DNA of 64,000 nucleotides, taken from Brachypodium distachyon. Taxonomy: Eukaryota > Streptophyta > Magnoliopsida > Poales > Poaceae. Positions 23,706-34,568 of the stretch are shown here, piece by piece (the first letter of the stretch is position 1; every line of letters begins with the position of its first letter). The DNA lies in contig NC_016132.3 in NCBI RefSeq assembly GCF_000005505.3, positions 56,124,914-56,188,913 on the forward strand, read 5' to 3'. Both the position numbers and the translations under genes were made by a program. The notes below the pieces were generated by a model. It did no database searches. It saw nothing but the letters and a program-made list of their open reading frames with translations, and was not told where the DNA came from.

Positions 23706-24298
23706 GTCTCGTAAGGGAATTTGTCCTGCAGAGAGTATATTACTTTGGACATATTCAAGAGGTCTTCATGTTTTGTAACATGTCAGACCAACTTTCTTGT
23801 TATCTTAAGATCTTTTGAATGTGACATAGTTTAGCCAGGGCAGATTAAGATTATCCCAAAGAGCATCAATAAAGAGATAAAAGCTGCCTTGTATTCGAAT
23901 TAAATGAATTCGAGTTTCCGGAACTTAATGAATTCAGCCGTATTTTTTCAGAACTTAATTGACTCTGTAGTATTTCTGCAGCAAGTACGCAAAGGCCGTC
24001 CTTTCTAAGTTGCTAGTGACAACATTTCATGTGTACACCAGTTATTTTTATTTTTGAAATGCATGCACATAATGTTTAGATTAACTACCAAGTTAAATAA
24101 GCTTTCAATAATAATGTCAGGCGAGTTCATACGGTATGGTTATCAGGTGATCCTTCATATACTTGAGCGAACTTTCAAAAGCAGTTCGAAAATATAAAAA
24201 AATCCACAATTTATCTAGCTTGGTTTTGACATATTTACTTTGAATAGGATGTAAAGGATATGCACAATTGCACATTCCAAGAAGTATAATAGAAATCA
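23706..24298. other. 3' flank of NPF and of the convergent RRM gene
   Basis: AT-rich spacer holding the 3' ends of two converging genes. An AATAAAG signal occurs at about 23868 on the plus strand. No coding frame is seen. Confidence 0.5.
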
Positions 24299-27200
24299 CT
24301 AGCAATGTTGACCTACCGTGGAAAGTCGTGGAACAATAACTGGACCACCACGAACTTTTCCAAGAGCATAACTTATCTTCAACGACCGTCCTAGCATTAC
24401 CTGTATAATTAACAAAAAAAAAATCTCCAAGTTATTTGTTTGATCATTTTATGAATAGTTAATAGAAATTTGTAAGGTGACTCTCTCCAGATAGCACCTT
24501 TCCATCCATAGCATCCTTGGCGCACTTAGCTTCATAATCATTTGAGAACTGAACAAAACCAAAGCCTCTTGACCTTCCAGAGTTTTTGTCGTACATTATT
24601 CTCACTGCAACAAGAAATAGTCTCCATAAAACTTCACTAATAAGATTTGTCTAGCAAATGTAAAAACATATATTTAAGCATTATGTTTTGGGGGGTGGAT
24701 AGAATAAATGATACTACAGTCCATTGTGGCCACACAATCTTATACCAGGCAAAAATTGATATCACCCAGTCAGTGGCTCCAGAGTATTATGTAGACATGC
24801 CATCACTCAGAGTAATCCCCTCTGTTAAAGAACTAACAACCACATGCCACATATGAACTTATGCTAAACAGAAATGATGGCCATACAGAAACCCATGTGC
24901 ATGAACCAGTCTGCATGCAGGTGTGCACTGTGCAGTAATGTAAAGTTGAGAGGGCGGCTAGCTACCTACAACATAAAACTAATAGAGTACATGACTCCCA
25001 CTTAGTATCAACACCTGAGAAGTATACAATCACCTTAAGGAAGAAAGACGGCCAACCGCTAGATTCATGAACAAACACCAAATTAAAAGTTCATACTTAA
25101 AATCAGCTGATACAGGGACTACCAAAAAATTGCAAGTTGCAGCAGAAATACTTGGATGCACTTAACCTGATCCATTGATGCAGATATAAGAAATATATAT
25201 TATGAAATACTTCAAGCAAATCCTACCCGTATTTTTGTTCAGTTGTCTAAGGTGCTGATTTTTTGTCCCTCGAATTACATGATGAAGTGCACCCAATCGT
25301 ATTGCTCAAGAATTATGTACTGAAAAGCGCACACAGTGACGGCAGCTTCTACAAAAATAGTATATACATTACTGTGAACTGTATGTTGTTGCTACAATTC
25401 AGCACATGCATGTATCCAGCACCAGTTGAAACAGGTCCGGATCAGGTCAATCGGAGGCTAGTACGATTGGGCTTCCAAGTTCTAACCAGATATATTCCAA
25501 GGCAAATGCTACAAAGGGGCATGAAAAAGATAAAGTAATGAAAAACGAAGGTGTACTTAACAAGTTCTCCAAGTGGGTCAGAATACCGTCTGAAAAACTC
25601 CAGTCACACGTCAAAAGGCTCCTGAAGTGACCGAGATGAATTTTTAGTAACGACGCGGTGACTCACGAGACTCAAGATCCAAATATCCAATGGCCGAGGG
25701 TCTGAGCCAATCTGCTAATGCGTATGAGCCTTTTGAAACCTGTGTTGATGCTTATCCATTTTTCACAATTTCTCACCCCTTCCCAGGGAAGGAACATTCT
25801 TCCATCCCGTGCTGGATGTCATGGCCTAGATAGAACTAAGCCCCAGAGTTTTCTTTGCAACCTGTTTTGTATGACAGGATCTGACAGATTCGGCAGCACT
25901 ATATTTCCCAAGTGATGCATAACTGTTAGAAAGTAACACCACATGTCCATAATCAAATGATTCCATCGTAAGCACCTTCTGTGCAGCAATTTTAGTGAAT
26001 TTTATATCATTATGCAAATGACCCCCTCCCATTAAGGCCTTCCAAGCATTTGGTCCCAATTTATTGTCAGTCAAGCTAGCCACTCCTGCTGCTTCATCCA
26101 AGCGGCCAGCTCTTGCCAACATATCTACGATGCATCCAATGTGCTCCTGATGTGGATTTATGCCTTTCTCATTAATCATTCTTCTAAAGATGACTAACCC
26201 ATCATCCACCAGTCCAGAATGGCTGCATGCTAGCAATGTGTTCAAGTATGTTACACTGTCTTGGTCCTCGCTAGATTTCTCCATCTCGCTAAAAAGTGTT
26301 ATTGCTTCCTCTCCTTGGCCATTTATACCATAGGATAATATCATAGTATTCCATGAGACAGTGTCTCGAGAAATCATCTCGTCAAACACTTTTTGGGCTA
26401 AAGCCACATATCCACACTTGCCATAAACTGCCATGAGGGTATTAAGAACAGGTCTGTGCAGATACAAACCTGACTTATAGCTATACCCATGAAGTTGAAC
26501 AGATAGGTCAAACTTAGCAATCACATAGCAGGCAAGCAATAAGGTGACTAATGTTACAGAATCAATCACAAACAGACCTTCATGCCTCATCTTAGCAAAG
26601 AGATGCAACCCTTCTAGCGCATTTCCATTTTCTACACAACCTGCCACCATTGCAGTCCATGACACCAAACTCTTATCCCTTGTGCCAACAAACAACTTTC
26701 TTGCAGAACTTAAATCCTCACATTTGGAATACATTGTGATTAAGGAATTAACAGCAGGAAGCTCTCTACTGAATCCACGGATTACAATCTGGTTATGAAC
26801 CAACTTTCCTCTCCTTTTATCACCCATAAGTGCACAGGCTTGCACCAAACAAACCATAGCTACCCTGTCAGGCACTATGCCATTTAACCTCATCTTAACA
26901 AACATATGTATAACTTCACCAGCATGCCCTTTCTCGAGAAGGGAACCCATCATCATCGTCCAACTAACAACATTGCTAACTGGAATCTTCCTGAAAATCA
27001 CTTTTCCAGTCTCAAGACTAGCAAAACTCAGGTACATGCCCAGTATTGAGTTTGTCACCGATACATCCAGATCAAGCCCGATCTTGACCGTGTAAGCATG
27101 TGCAGTCCCACACAGTCCAACATCACCACAACCAGCACATGCTTGAGCTGTGCTTATCATAGTAACAACATTATGAATTGGCCCAAACGATCGAAGAGAC

Positions 27201-28108
27201 CTTTTAAACACCAACAACGCCTCCTCGAACAAACCATTGTGCACTAAACCGGAGATCATTGAATTCCAGGTAACTATACCTGGATCCCTCATTTCACTAA
27301 ACAAAGCCAACGCCTTAATGGGGCAACCACATTTCGCATATGAATCAAGCAATGCAGTTCGAACAAAAGGATTGGAATCCAACCGACTCTTGACAGCCCA
27401 CCCATGGATGCACTCAGTGAGCACGGAGTCACCTAGCCCAGCCGCTGCAAGCGATGCACCAACCAAGGTGAAAGAATTTGGGCACACCCTTGCCCTCATC
27501 ATACCGACAAACAGCCCAACGGCCTCATCAAAGGACCCGCTCCTCGCGTTTCGGTAGATTGCCGACGAGCACGCGACCACGTCCCTAACAGGCATTCTCT
27601 CAAACAGTTCGTGAGGCTGGATGGAATGGGAACGCCCATGGCCTCGGAGCCATTTCGTCGAACACCTAGCGTGCGCATCATCTGAACCGCCCATCACCCA
27701 CCACTCGAGAGGTTACATTGCTACCGACTAAATGAAGCAAGCTTGGAGCGAAAATGGTTGTAGTCTGTGCGTTGTTGTTTACCTTCGGTGACGGTGCCGA
27801 ACGAGGAGAAGGCGTCCATCAGCGACCGCTCGTCTGCGGACCACGACAGCCCTGAAGATGCTCGCAAATAATCGATACAAACTTTGATGAGAGCCATTAA
27901 ATAGTTGGCGGAATAAGCAGTCGGGGGCAGGAGAGGAGAGCAGGGTGGTACCGGCAACGAAGAGCTTGGGGTTGGAGGGCGGCGCCGGCGAGGGAGGATG
28001 GGAAGGGGGCGACTCGTCTGGTGGTGGGGTGGCAGCGGAGATAGAGCGGCGCAGGTGGTGGTGGAGAGGTGCGAGGCGCAAGCGGGAGAGCAGCGCCGGA
28101 GGGGCCAT
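24299..28108 (-). CDS. Organelle-type RRM RNA-binding protein, with a nested gene in its intron
   Basis: Four minus-strand exons: 27952-28108, 27783-27851, 24498-24604 and 24299-24400, giving 144 aa. Exon 1 encodes an Arg/Ser/Pro-rich presequence (MAPPALLSRLRLAPLHHHLR...) then NPKLFVAG, the RNP2 strand. Exon 2 gives LSWSADERSLMDAFSSFG. Exon 3 gives RIMYDKNSGRSRGFGFVQF, the RNP1 motif. Exon 4 supplies MLGRSLKISYALGK and a short tail. Phases (1, 1, 0) and GT-AG borders agree. It is a single-RRM protein of the glycine-rich RNA-binding/ORRM type without the glycine tail, probably mitochondrial or plastid. Intron 2 (24605-27782) is 3.2 kb and contains a complete PPR gene on the same strand. A GTAGGT near the end could be a further donor, so the last residues are uncertain. 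Confidence 0.87.
25826..27694 (-). CDS. PLS-type PPR protein, nested in the RRM gene intron
   Basis: Single exon, 622 aa, ATG at 27694. A GTG just before it is in frame, and a TAA lies upstream. It has about 15 PPR units with typical cores: NPFVRTALLDSYAKCG, GIVTWNSMISGLVHNGL, LPAVNSLITMYSKCEDL, SLVSWTAMVAGCVENG and DTVSWNTMILSYGINGQGEE. A C-terminal E-type region follows (GCIVDMLARAGRLDEA, NAWKALMGG), with no DYW motif. The class acts in organellar RNA editing or splicing. The N-terminus lacks a clear targeting peptide. The ORF begins only 89 bases downstream of RRM exon 2, leaving almost no room for its own promoter. Confidence 0.9.
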   Translation of the reverse strand: MGGSDDAHARCSTKWLRGHGRSHSIQPHELFERMPVRDVVACSSAIYRNARSGSFDEAVGLFVGMMRARVCPNSFTLVGASLAAAGLGDSVLTECIHGWAVKSRLDSNPFVRTALLDSYAKCGCPIKALALFSEMRDPGIVTWNSMISGLVHNGLFEEALLVFKRSLRSFGPIHNVVTMISTAQACAGCGDVGLCGTAHAYTVKIGLDLDVSVTNSILGMYLSFASLETGKVIFRKIPVSNVVSWTMMMGSLLEKGHAGEVIHMFVKMRLNGIVPDRVAMVCLVQACALMGDKRRGKLVHNQIVIRGFSRELPAVNSLITMYSKCEDLSSARKLFVGTRDKSLVSWTAMVAGCVENGNALEGLHLFAKMRHEGLFVIDSVTLVTLLLACYVIAKFDLSVQLHGYSYKSGLYLHRPVLNTLMAVYGKCGYVALAQKVFDEMISRDTVSWNTMILSYGINGQGEEAITLFSEMEKSSEDQDSVTYLNTLLACSHSGLVDDGLVIFRRMINEKGINPHQEHIGCIVDMLARAGRLDEAAGVASLTDNKLGPNAWKALMGGGHLHNDIKFTKIAAQKVLTMESFDYGHVVLLSNSYASLGKYSAAESVRSCHTKQVAKKTLGLSSI

Positions 28109-28417
28109 GCCGGCGGCGGCGGTAAACGGCTGGCAAACTGAGCCGCGAGTACGTGAGGAATCCTACAAGAGACTGCACATGGAGCCGGACGCCGGGAGGT
28201 CCGGGCGGTTCCCCGGTTGGGTTTAATTTGCTACAGCACAGTATTCAAGTGACATTAATGTTGTTCGATTTTGTTAAAAAAAAAGGAAAACTGATGTTGG
28301 TTTTATTTTTATTTATAAATACTAAATTATGATTGTAGTTTTATTTATTTTATAGATAATGTAACAATACATTCTTGGCTGGTAACTCGGTATAAAAAAA
28401 AGGAGGCTGCTAGTGGG

Positions 28418-28455
28418 CGGCCGTTGGCTCGTTAAGCCCAGCCAGCCAACGGCCG
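28418..28455. repeat. GC-rich palindrome (12-bp arms)
   Basis: CGGCCGTTGGCT at 28418-28429 and its perfect complement AGCCAACGGCCG at 28444-28455, with a 14-bp loop. It lies in an AT-rich flank and could be a transposon end. Confidence 0.8.
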
Positions 28456-28599
28456 GATTAGAAAATTTGCGTATTGCCATAATTGCTTTGTATCTCAATA
28501 TAGAAATATTCTAAACGGACGACTACCAAACCTCCACGATCCCATGCTGCCAGGCTGTCACGAGTTCGTATTGGCGCAAAGCCACGTGCATGCAAACTG

Positions 28600-29230
28600 A
28601 GATATGTTCGGATTGTTTAGCTAAATGCATTTTTTTACTTTCAAAACGCTATAACTTTCAAACCGAGTGTCAAAATTATGATCTGTTTGCACCATTGGCT
28701 CTATCGCAGTGAGATCTTCAAAATTAGATCCCACTTTGGTATATTTTGACAAATATTTTTTGAAAATCAACTTTTATGTTATAAAATACAATTTTTTCTA
28801 CTTTTTTGCAACTTTCTTGTACCCTATACTGAAATATTTGACTCTCATACTGACAAGTTCGGCTACATACTAGCAAATTTGGCTCTCATACTGTTAGCAC
28901 GTTTTACTCCATTGCAGATACCTTTAGTGTGTTCGGTTGCAACTTTCATTATTTAGTTACAACTTTGTATTTTATACGGCAACTTTGACTCTCATATTAG
29001 CAACTTTGCTCATATACTTTCAACATTCACGCCCATAGTACCAATTTTGGCTCATATACTGGCAACTTCGACTCTTATACTAGCAGCTTTGACTTTTGTG
29101 CTGATAATTAATTTTTGGATCTTATATGAACATATATGTCAACTATTTGGCACATTTTAGCAACTAGCTGCGGAGTTTTAGCAAATTTGTATTCAAGCAC
29201 GATCCTACTTCGTGTGGGTGCAACAAGTTT
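28600..29230. repeat. Irregular short-period repeat leading into the satellite
   Basis: Imperfect units of roughly 20-30 bp built on GCAACTTTGACTCTCATACT and close variants. They follow an AT-rich dispersed-repeat segment (ATAACTTTCAAACCGAGTGT, GTGAGATCTTCAAAATTAGAT). No coding frame. Confidence 0.6.
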
Positions 29231-31650
29231 GGATCAACATTAAGCAAACTATTTGACACCTTTTGCAAATAAATACAAAATTTAACAACTTTATATTCGG
29301 GTGTGATCATATCTTTGAGGGGTTGCAGCAACTTGGATCAACATTAAGCAACTATTAGGCCTATTATTCCAATTAACTACATATTTTAACAACTTTTCAT
29401 TCAGGCACGATCATACCTAGCTAGTGTGGGGTGCAATAATATTGGATCAACATTAAGCAACTAATATCCTATTTTTGCAACTAACTACAAATTTTAACAA
29501 CTTTCATTCAGGCACGATCATACCTAGCTAGTGTGGGGTGCAATAATATTGGATCAACATTAAGCAACTAATATCCTATTTTTGCAACTAACTACAAATT
29601 TTAACAACTTTTCATCCTGTCATAATCCTACCCGTGTGAGGTGCAGTTTTGGATCAACATTAAGCAACTATTTGTCATATTTTAGCAACTAACTACATTT
29701 TTTATAGCAAATTTGTATTTCAGCACGATCCTACTTTGTGTGAGGTGCAGCAACTTTGGTCAGCATTAAGCACCAATTTGGCATATTTTTGCAACTAATT
29801 ACAATATTAGCAACTTTGTAGTAAGGCACAATCATACTTTGGGTGGGGGTGCCATAACTTTAGATCAGCATTAAGCAACTATTTAGCATATTTTTGCCAC
29901 TAATTACGAATTTTAGCAACTGCTATTAAGGCACGAACGTACCTTTGGGTGGGGTGTAGTAACTTGAGATCAACAATAAGCAACTGTTTGGCATATTTTT
30001 GTGACTAATTACAAAATTTAGCAACTTCGTATTAAGACACGATCATACATTTGGGTGGGATGCAGTAACTTTAGATCAACATTAAGCGACCGTTGGTCAT
30101 ATTTTTGCGACTAATTACAAATTTTAGCAACTTTGTATTAAGACACGATCGTACCTTTGGGTGGGGTGCAGTAACTTTACATCAACATTAAGCAAGTATT
30201 GGGCATATTTTTGCGACTAATTACAAAATATAGCAATTTTGTCTTAAGGCACGATCATACCTTTGGTTGTGATACAGTACATTAAGCAACTATTGGGCAT
30301 ATTTTTGCGACTAATTACAAATTTTAGCAACTTTCTATTAAGGCACGATCATACTCTTGGGTGGGGTGCAGTAACTTTAGATCAGCATTAAGCAACTATT
30401 TGGCATATTTTTGCCACTAATTATGAATTTTAGCAACTTTCTATTAAGACACGATCGTACCTTTGGGTGGGGTGTAGTAACTTGAGATCAACAATAAGCA
30501 ACTATTTGGCATATTTTTGCGACTAATTACAAATTTTAGCAACTTTGTATTAAGACATGATCATACCTTTGGGTGGGATGCAGTAACTTTAGATCAACAT
30601 TAAGCAACTCTTGGTCATATTTTTGTGACTAAATACAAATTTTAGCAATTTGGTATTAAGACACGATCGTACCTTTGGGTGGGGTGCAATAACTGTACAT
30701 CAACATTAAGCAAGTATTGGGCATATTTTTGCGACTAATTACAAAATATAGCAACTTTGTCTTAACGCACGATCATACCTTTGGGTGTGGTACAGTACAT
30801 TAAGCAACTATTGGGCATATTTTTGCGTCTCATTACAAATTTTAGCAACTTTCTATTAAGGCACGATCATACCCTTGGGTGGGGTGCAGTAACTTTAGAT
30901 CAAAATTAAGCAACTATTTGGCATATTTTTGCGACTAATTACAAAATTTAGCAACTTTGTATTAAAGCACAATCATACATTTGGGTGTGATGCAGTAACT
31001 TTAGATCAACATTAAACAATTACTGGACATATTTTTGCGACTAATTAAAGCAACATTGTATTAAGGCACGATCAAACCTTTGGGTGTGCTAGTAACTTTA
31101 GATCAACGTTAAGCAACTATTTGACCTATTTCTACAACTAACTACAAATTTTAGCAACTTTCTATTCAGGTACGATCAGACCGTTGTGTGGTGATGCAGT
31201 AACCTTGGATCAATATTAAAGAATTGTTTTAACCTATTTCTACAACGAACTATAAATTTTCTATAAATTTTAGCAACTTTTTATTCAGGTACGACCAGAT
31301 CGTTTGTGGGGGTGAAGCAACTCGGGATCAATATTAAGGACCTATTTAACCTATTTTTGCAACCAACTACATGTTTTAATCCAGGCATGATACTACCTTG
31401 GTGTGGGGTGTGTCAACTTTGGGATCAATATTAAGCAACTATTTAGCCTATTTTTGAAACTACAAATTTTAGCACCTTTTTCTTCAGGCACGATCATTTC
31501 TTTTCGTTGGGTGCAGCAACTTTGGATCAGTATTAAGCAACTATTTGGCTTATTTTTGCAACTAACTACAGATTTTAGCAACTTTGTATTCAAAGATAAT
31601 ACTACCTTTAGGTGCGGTACAATAAATTTGGATCAACATCAAATTTCTCC
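29231..31650. repeat. Tandem satellite, about 106-bp unit, about 23 copies
   Basis: The landmark GGATCAACATTAAGCAACT (or AGATCAACATTAAGC) recurs at 29231, 29335, 29444, 29551, 29651, 29758, 29862, 29967, 30073, 30179, (30272), 30379, 30485, 30591, 30697, (30790), 30897, 31003, 31100, 31207, 31325, 31422, 31524 and 31630, at a modal spacing of 106 bp. Units share GCACGATCATACCTTTGGGT, TTTTTGCGACTAATTACAAA and TTAGCAACTTT. No ORF runs through. Confidence 0.93.
29862..30897. repeat. Higher-order repeat, 518 bp, two copies
   Basis: Within the satellite, five consecutive monomers repeat as a block: landmarks 29967, 30073, 30179, 30272 and 30379 recur exactly 518 bp later at 30485, 30591, 30697, 30790 and 30897. 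Each block holds the same short 93-bp monomer (TACAGTACATTAAGC) and the same GAGATCAACAATAAGC variant. Confidence 0.88.
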
Positions 31651-32990
31651 CACATCAAATTCAAAAGAGTGGCAAAAAAATAGGAAGACCCAGTATAATG
31701 TGGCATTGTTGTACCTACCACAGAGGCACATACAAATTCTTTGAGAAACAATGCTAGAGGGCCAATAATATGAATTTTCAGTTGATGATAGTGCTCAACA
31801 ACAAATAGTACTACACACAAGAAGATGATTCAGCGTTAACAGCACAACAACCTTGCCTGGAATATCGAGTCCAGTACCTATTACGCAATGATACGGCCCT
31901 TCTCAAACCTGACCAAAATCTGAGCCAAGGCCCCAAATAAGAGCATCAGACGCACGACCTCACCAGTGCAAAATCACACTGACACAGCTAGCAGCAACAG
32001 CACATGGATACTAATCTCCGATCCAAGAAGGCAAATAAGAGCAAGCGATTACAACCCAGGCGCGGCTTCCACGACCAAGCCCAACAGCAGTTCCCAACTC
32101 TCGCTCACGCACGAACGGAAGGAACCAGCCTGAGAGAGCGCATGCGAGGGAGATGGGAGGGAGCAGCTACGAGCACAGGGGCTCACGGGCGAGACCGCCA
32201 AGAGGCTGGTCATACGCCAGAACATGTTGGCGCCTCCATAGAGGTGGCCGACAGCAGGCGGTAGACGCGGGCTTTCTTGGACGAGCGCCGCGGCCGGCAT
32301 CACCGTCTGGCGAGGAGGAGGAAGAGGGGTAGGCTGGTCTATGGGGAGGAGGCGGAGGACGAGAGGAGGAGGCGGCACGGGCGCGGCAGATCCGGAGCCA
32401 GATCGGGGCGGCTGGGGCGTCGCTGTTTCCCGATGAGGAGGAGGATAGGCGGGTCTGCGTGGGAGGCGGGCGGAGGACGATGGGCTCGGGGCCACCGCGG
32501 CTGGTCAAGGCATGCGCAGGCGTGGCGGATCAGCCATGGCTAACCGCAATTGGGGCAAGTGAATTGGTGCAGGGAGAGATAAGAAATGAGGAAGAGATGG
32601 GATTATGTACGGGTCAGTGGAGAAAGAGAAGGAGGATTAGGACAGAGGTTCAGAGAAACGAGATGTTGGACCAACGCATCGGACGATCGGCGAGCGCGTG
32701 CGCCAAGACGACGCAAATAGTGCAGCTGCACGTCTTAGCGTTTAGGTAAAAAAAATTATATGGCAAACTTGGCTCTATAAGAGTAACATGACACCCTCAG
32801 AATATAAATAAGGCATAGGAAAATCTTTATAACTAACAGTCAATATCTTTCTCGAGGAGCAAACGATTGCCTTCAGATTCATGCTAGAGGAGGGGGAAAG
32901 GAGAAAATCAACTACTGACATGTGACAACAATGACCTACTTTGGGGACTCACCGGCACAATTCCCACCCCTCGGGTTTAGATAGAAGTTA
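31651..32990. other. Intergenic with a GC-rich island, no gene recognised
   Basis: AT-rich to about 31950, then GC-rich from about 32040 to 32720, with overlapping Arg/Pro/Ser-rich ORFs on both strands. None has a family motif. The composition suggests a captured exon or CpG island inside repeat sequence. Confidence 0.4.
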
Positions 32991-33274
32991 GGGCATCTCT
33001 AACAAGGCACGGGTACATAGGTCCATGTAATCACTTTTCTCTCACCCCTAATCTCATCTATGCTTTATTATATAATTGATGTTTTATTTTATATTTTTCT
33101 CTTTCCTGGCAGGCCCACTATCATTCTATTTTCTTGTCTTGGTACCCGTGTAGTAGTAGTATCTTGTACAAGAAACCATCTCTTACTTTTACCTCAACAT
33201 CTCTCTTCCACATCACCTTAAAGTAAGAGAGAGAAGTTATAGTACCTGCTGACTGTACCTCGTTGGAGATGCCT
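32991..33274. mobile_element. MITE, about 284 bp, GGGCATCTC ends
   Basis: The terminal inverted repeat is GGGCATCTCTAACAAGG on the left against CCTCGTTGGAGATGCC(T) on the right, with internal AT-rich sequence. The ends resemble Harbinger/Tourist-like cereal MITEs. A target duplication is not clear. Confidence 0.6.
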
Positions 33275-33561
33275 ATGCCTATGCTCCACCTTGACATCGG
33301 CTAAGGTGCAGGTTTGGGGATGGAAAAGGACATGAGTTGCGGTGGTAAAATGGATTACAGCTCTAGAGAGAAGGATGGCGGTGTGTACGTGTCGTTGGGG
33401 TTGTGGAGAAGGAAGGACATGGTTTTGGTTACTGAGCGGTAACCGTGTTTACTGTCCACCCATGTAAAACCAAGCGAAAGAATTGTACCAAATTGCTTTG
33501 ATGTTATTTTTTAAATTTCCGTAACCTATCCAATAACTTTTATCGAAAACAAAACACGTGA

Positions 33562-33927
33562 GATCCTGTTTGGTTGCTACCCTGGATCCATCACGGCAAA
33601 ATGTGCTGCCTGGCGGTAGCCTTAAAATTTGATATTTTTCTGCTTGACCAGGTAAGCCTGGGGACTTGTTCGGTTGCTGCCTGTGACTGAAGATGTTTTG
33701 TTTTGTTGTTCCGGGTCAGAATTGCACACGTAATTGCTCCTCTCTAATTAATACAGCATGAAATTAGTGCCCATTGCCCAAGCAGTTGCTACCACAGAGA
33801 CCCAGGTGCTCGACTTTGGATACCTGGGCCACGCTAGCAATTTTTTCTTCAGGCCATCAACCAAACAACTTGACCTCCGGGCTAGGCACACCATGCGTCC
33901 ATGACACAAACCAAACAGGCTCTCATT
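33562..33927. mobile_element. Small non-autonomous DNA transposon, possibly hAT-like
   Basis: The ends GAGATCCTGTTTGGTT and AACCAAACAGGCTCTC form an imperfect inverted repeat. The interior repeats the theme (CTTGTTCGGTTGCTGCC). No ORF and no convincing 8-bp target duplication. Confidence 0.5.
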
Positions 33928-34568
33928 GTGTGCGGTGTATGAGTCGGTGAAGCACCGACATTAGCTGTGTAACAAAGCATTTAGCTGCAATGCCACTTTT
34001 CTTCCATCAACCTCAAAGAAAATGGCATTGCAGCGACCACAACTCTAGCGCGATAATTACCCTTCGGCGGCAGCGGCAAGTGAGAGCAACAACAAGTGCA
34101 TCCGTGCAGGGAACGACTTGAAACACACGCCAGATCTTGACACATCAGATGCGGCCATAATCATCATTGTCAGATTGTGGAAAAGGTAATTGAGCTATCA
34201 CTGCACTTCAACTGCCAAGCCAAATTTCATGGTACCGGAAGAAAGGAATGAAGCTCTGGAATTAACTGTCTAACAGACGAAAGAGTTACACCATAAAGAC
34301 ACAGAGCAAAGCATGTGTGTTTCAGACAATCAACATGTCGTTCGGGTACAATAAATATCAGAGTATCTCCAGGGAGAGCCGATTATATAACGAGTTGAAT
34401 GAACATTATGCGAAGAAAGAAAGAGAAAAGAGAGTGGAAATTAAGCTCGAAACAAATTTTTAAAAGGCGGTTAATGGCGATGGCGACGTGATAGCGAATG
34501 GTTTCTAGAAGCAACAGCACAAATCTGCCTTGGCGTAGCTATGAGCTAACATGAAGCCTTGTTCCACA
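33928..34568. other. 3' flank of RhoGDI, nothing else recognised
   Basis: Mixed-composition spacer. It probably carries the RhoGDI 3' UTR. No gene seen. Confidence 0.5.

Noticed and set aside
27721..28108. Fusion of the RRM transit peptide exon to the nested PPR frame by splicing
   Set aside because: The acceptor-like TTTAG before the PPR leads into an in-frame TAA (AATGTAACC), so the fusion cannot read through.
32049..32508. 148- and 113-codon minus ORFs in the GC-rich island
   Set aside because: Pro/Ser/Arg-rich with stops in alternative frames and no family features; kept only as an unexplained GC island.
28408..32770. A whole Helitron spanning the hairpin, satellite and GC island
   Set aside because: No 5' TC terminus and no A|T insertion junction could be found; kept only as a low-interest idea for the hairpin.
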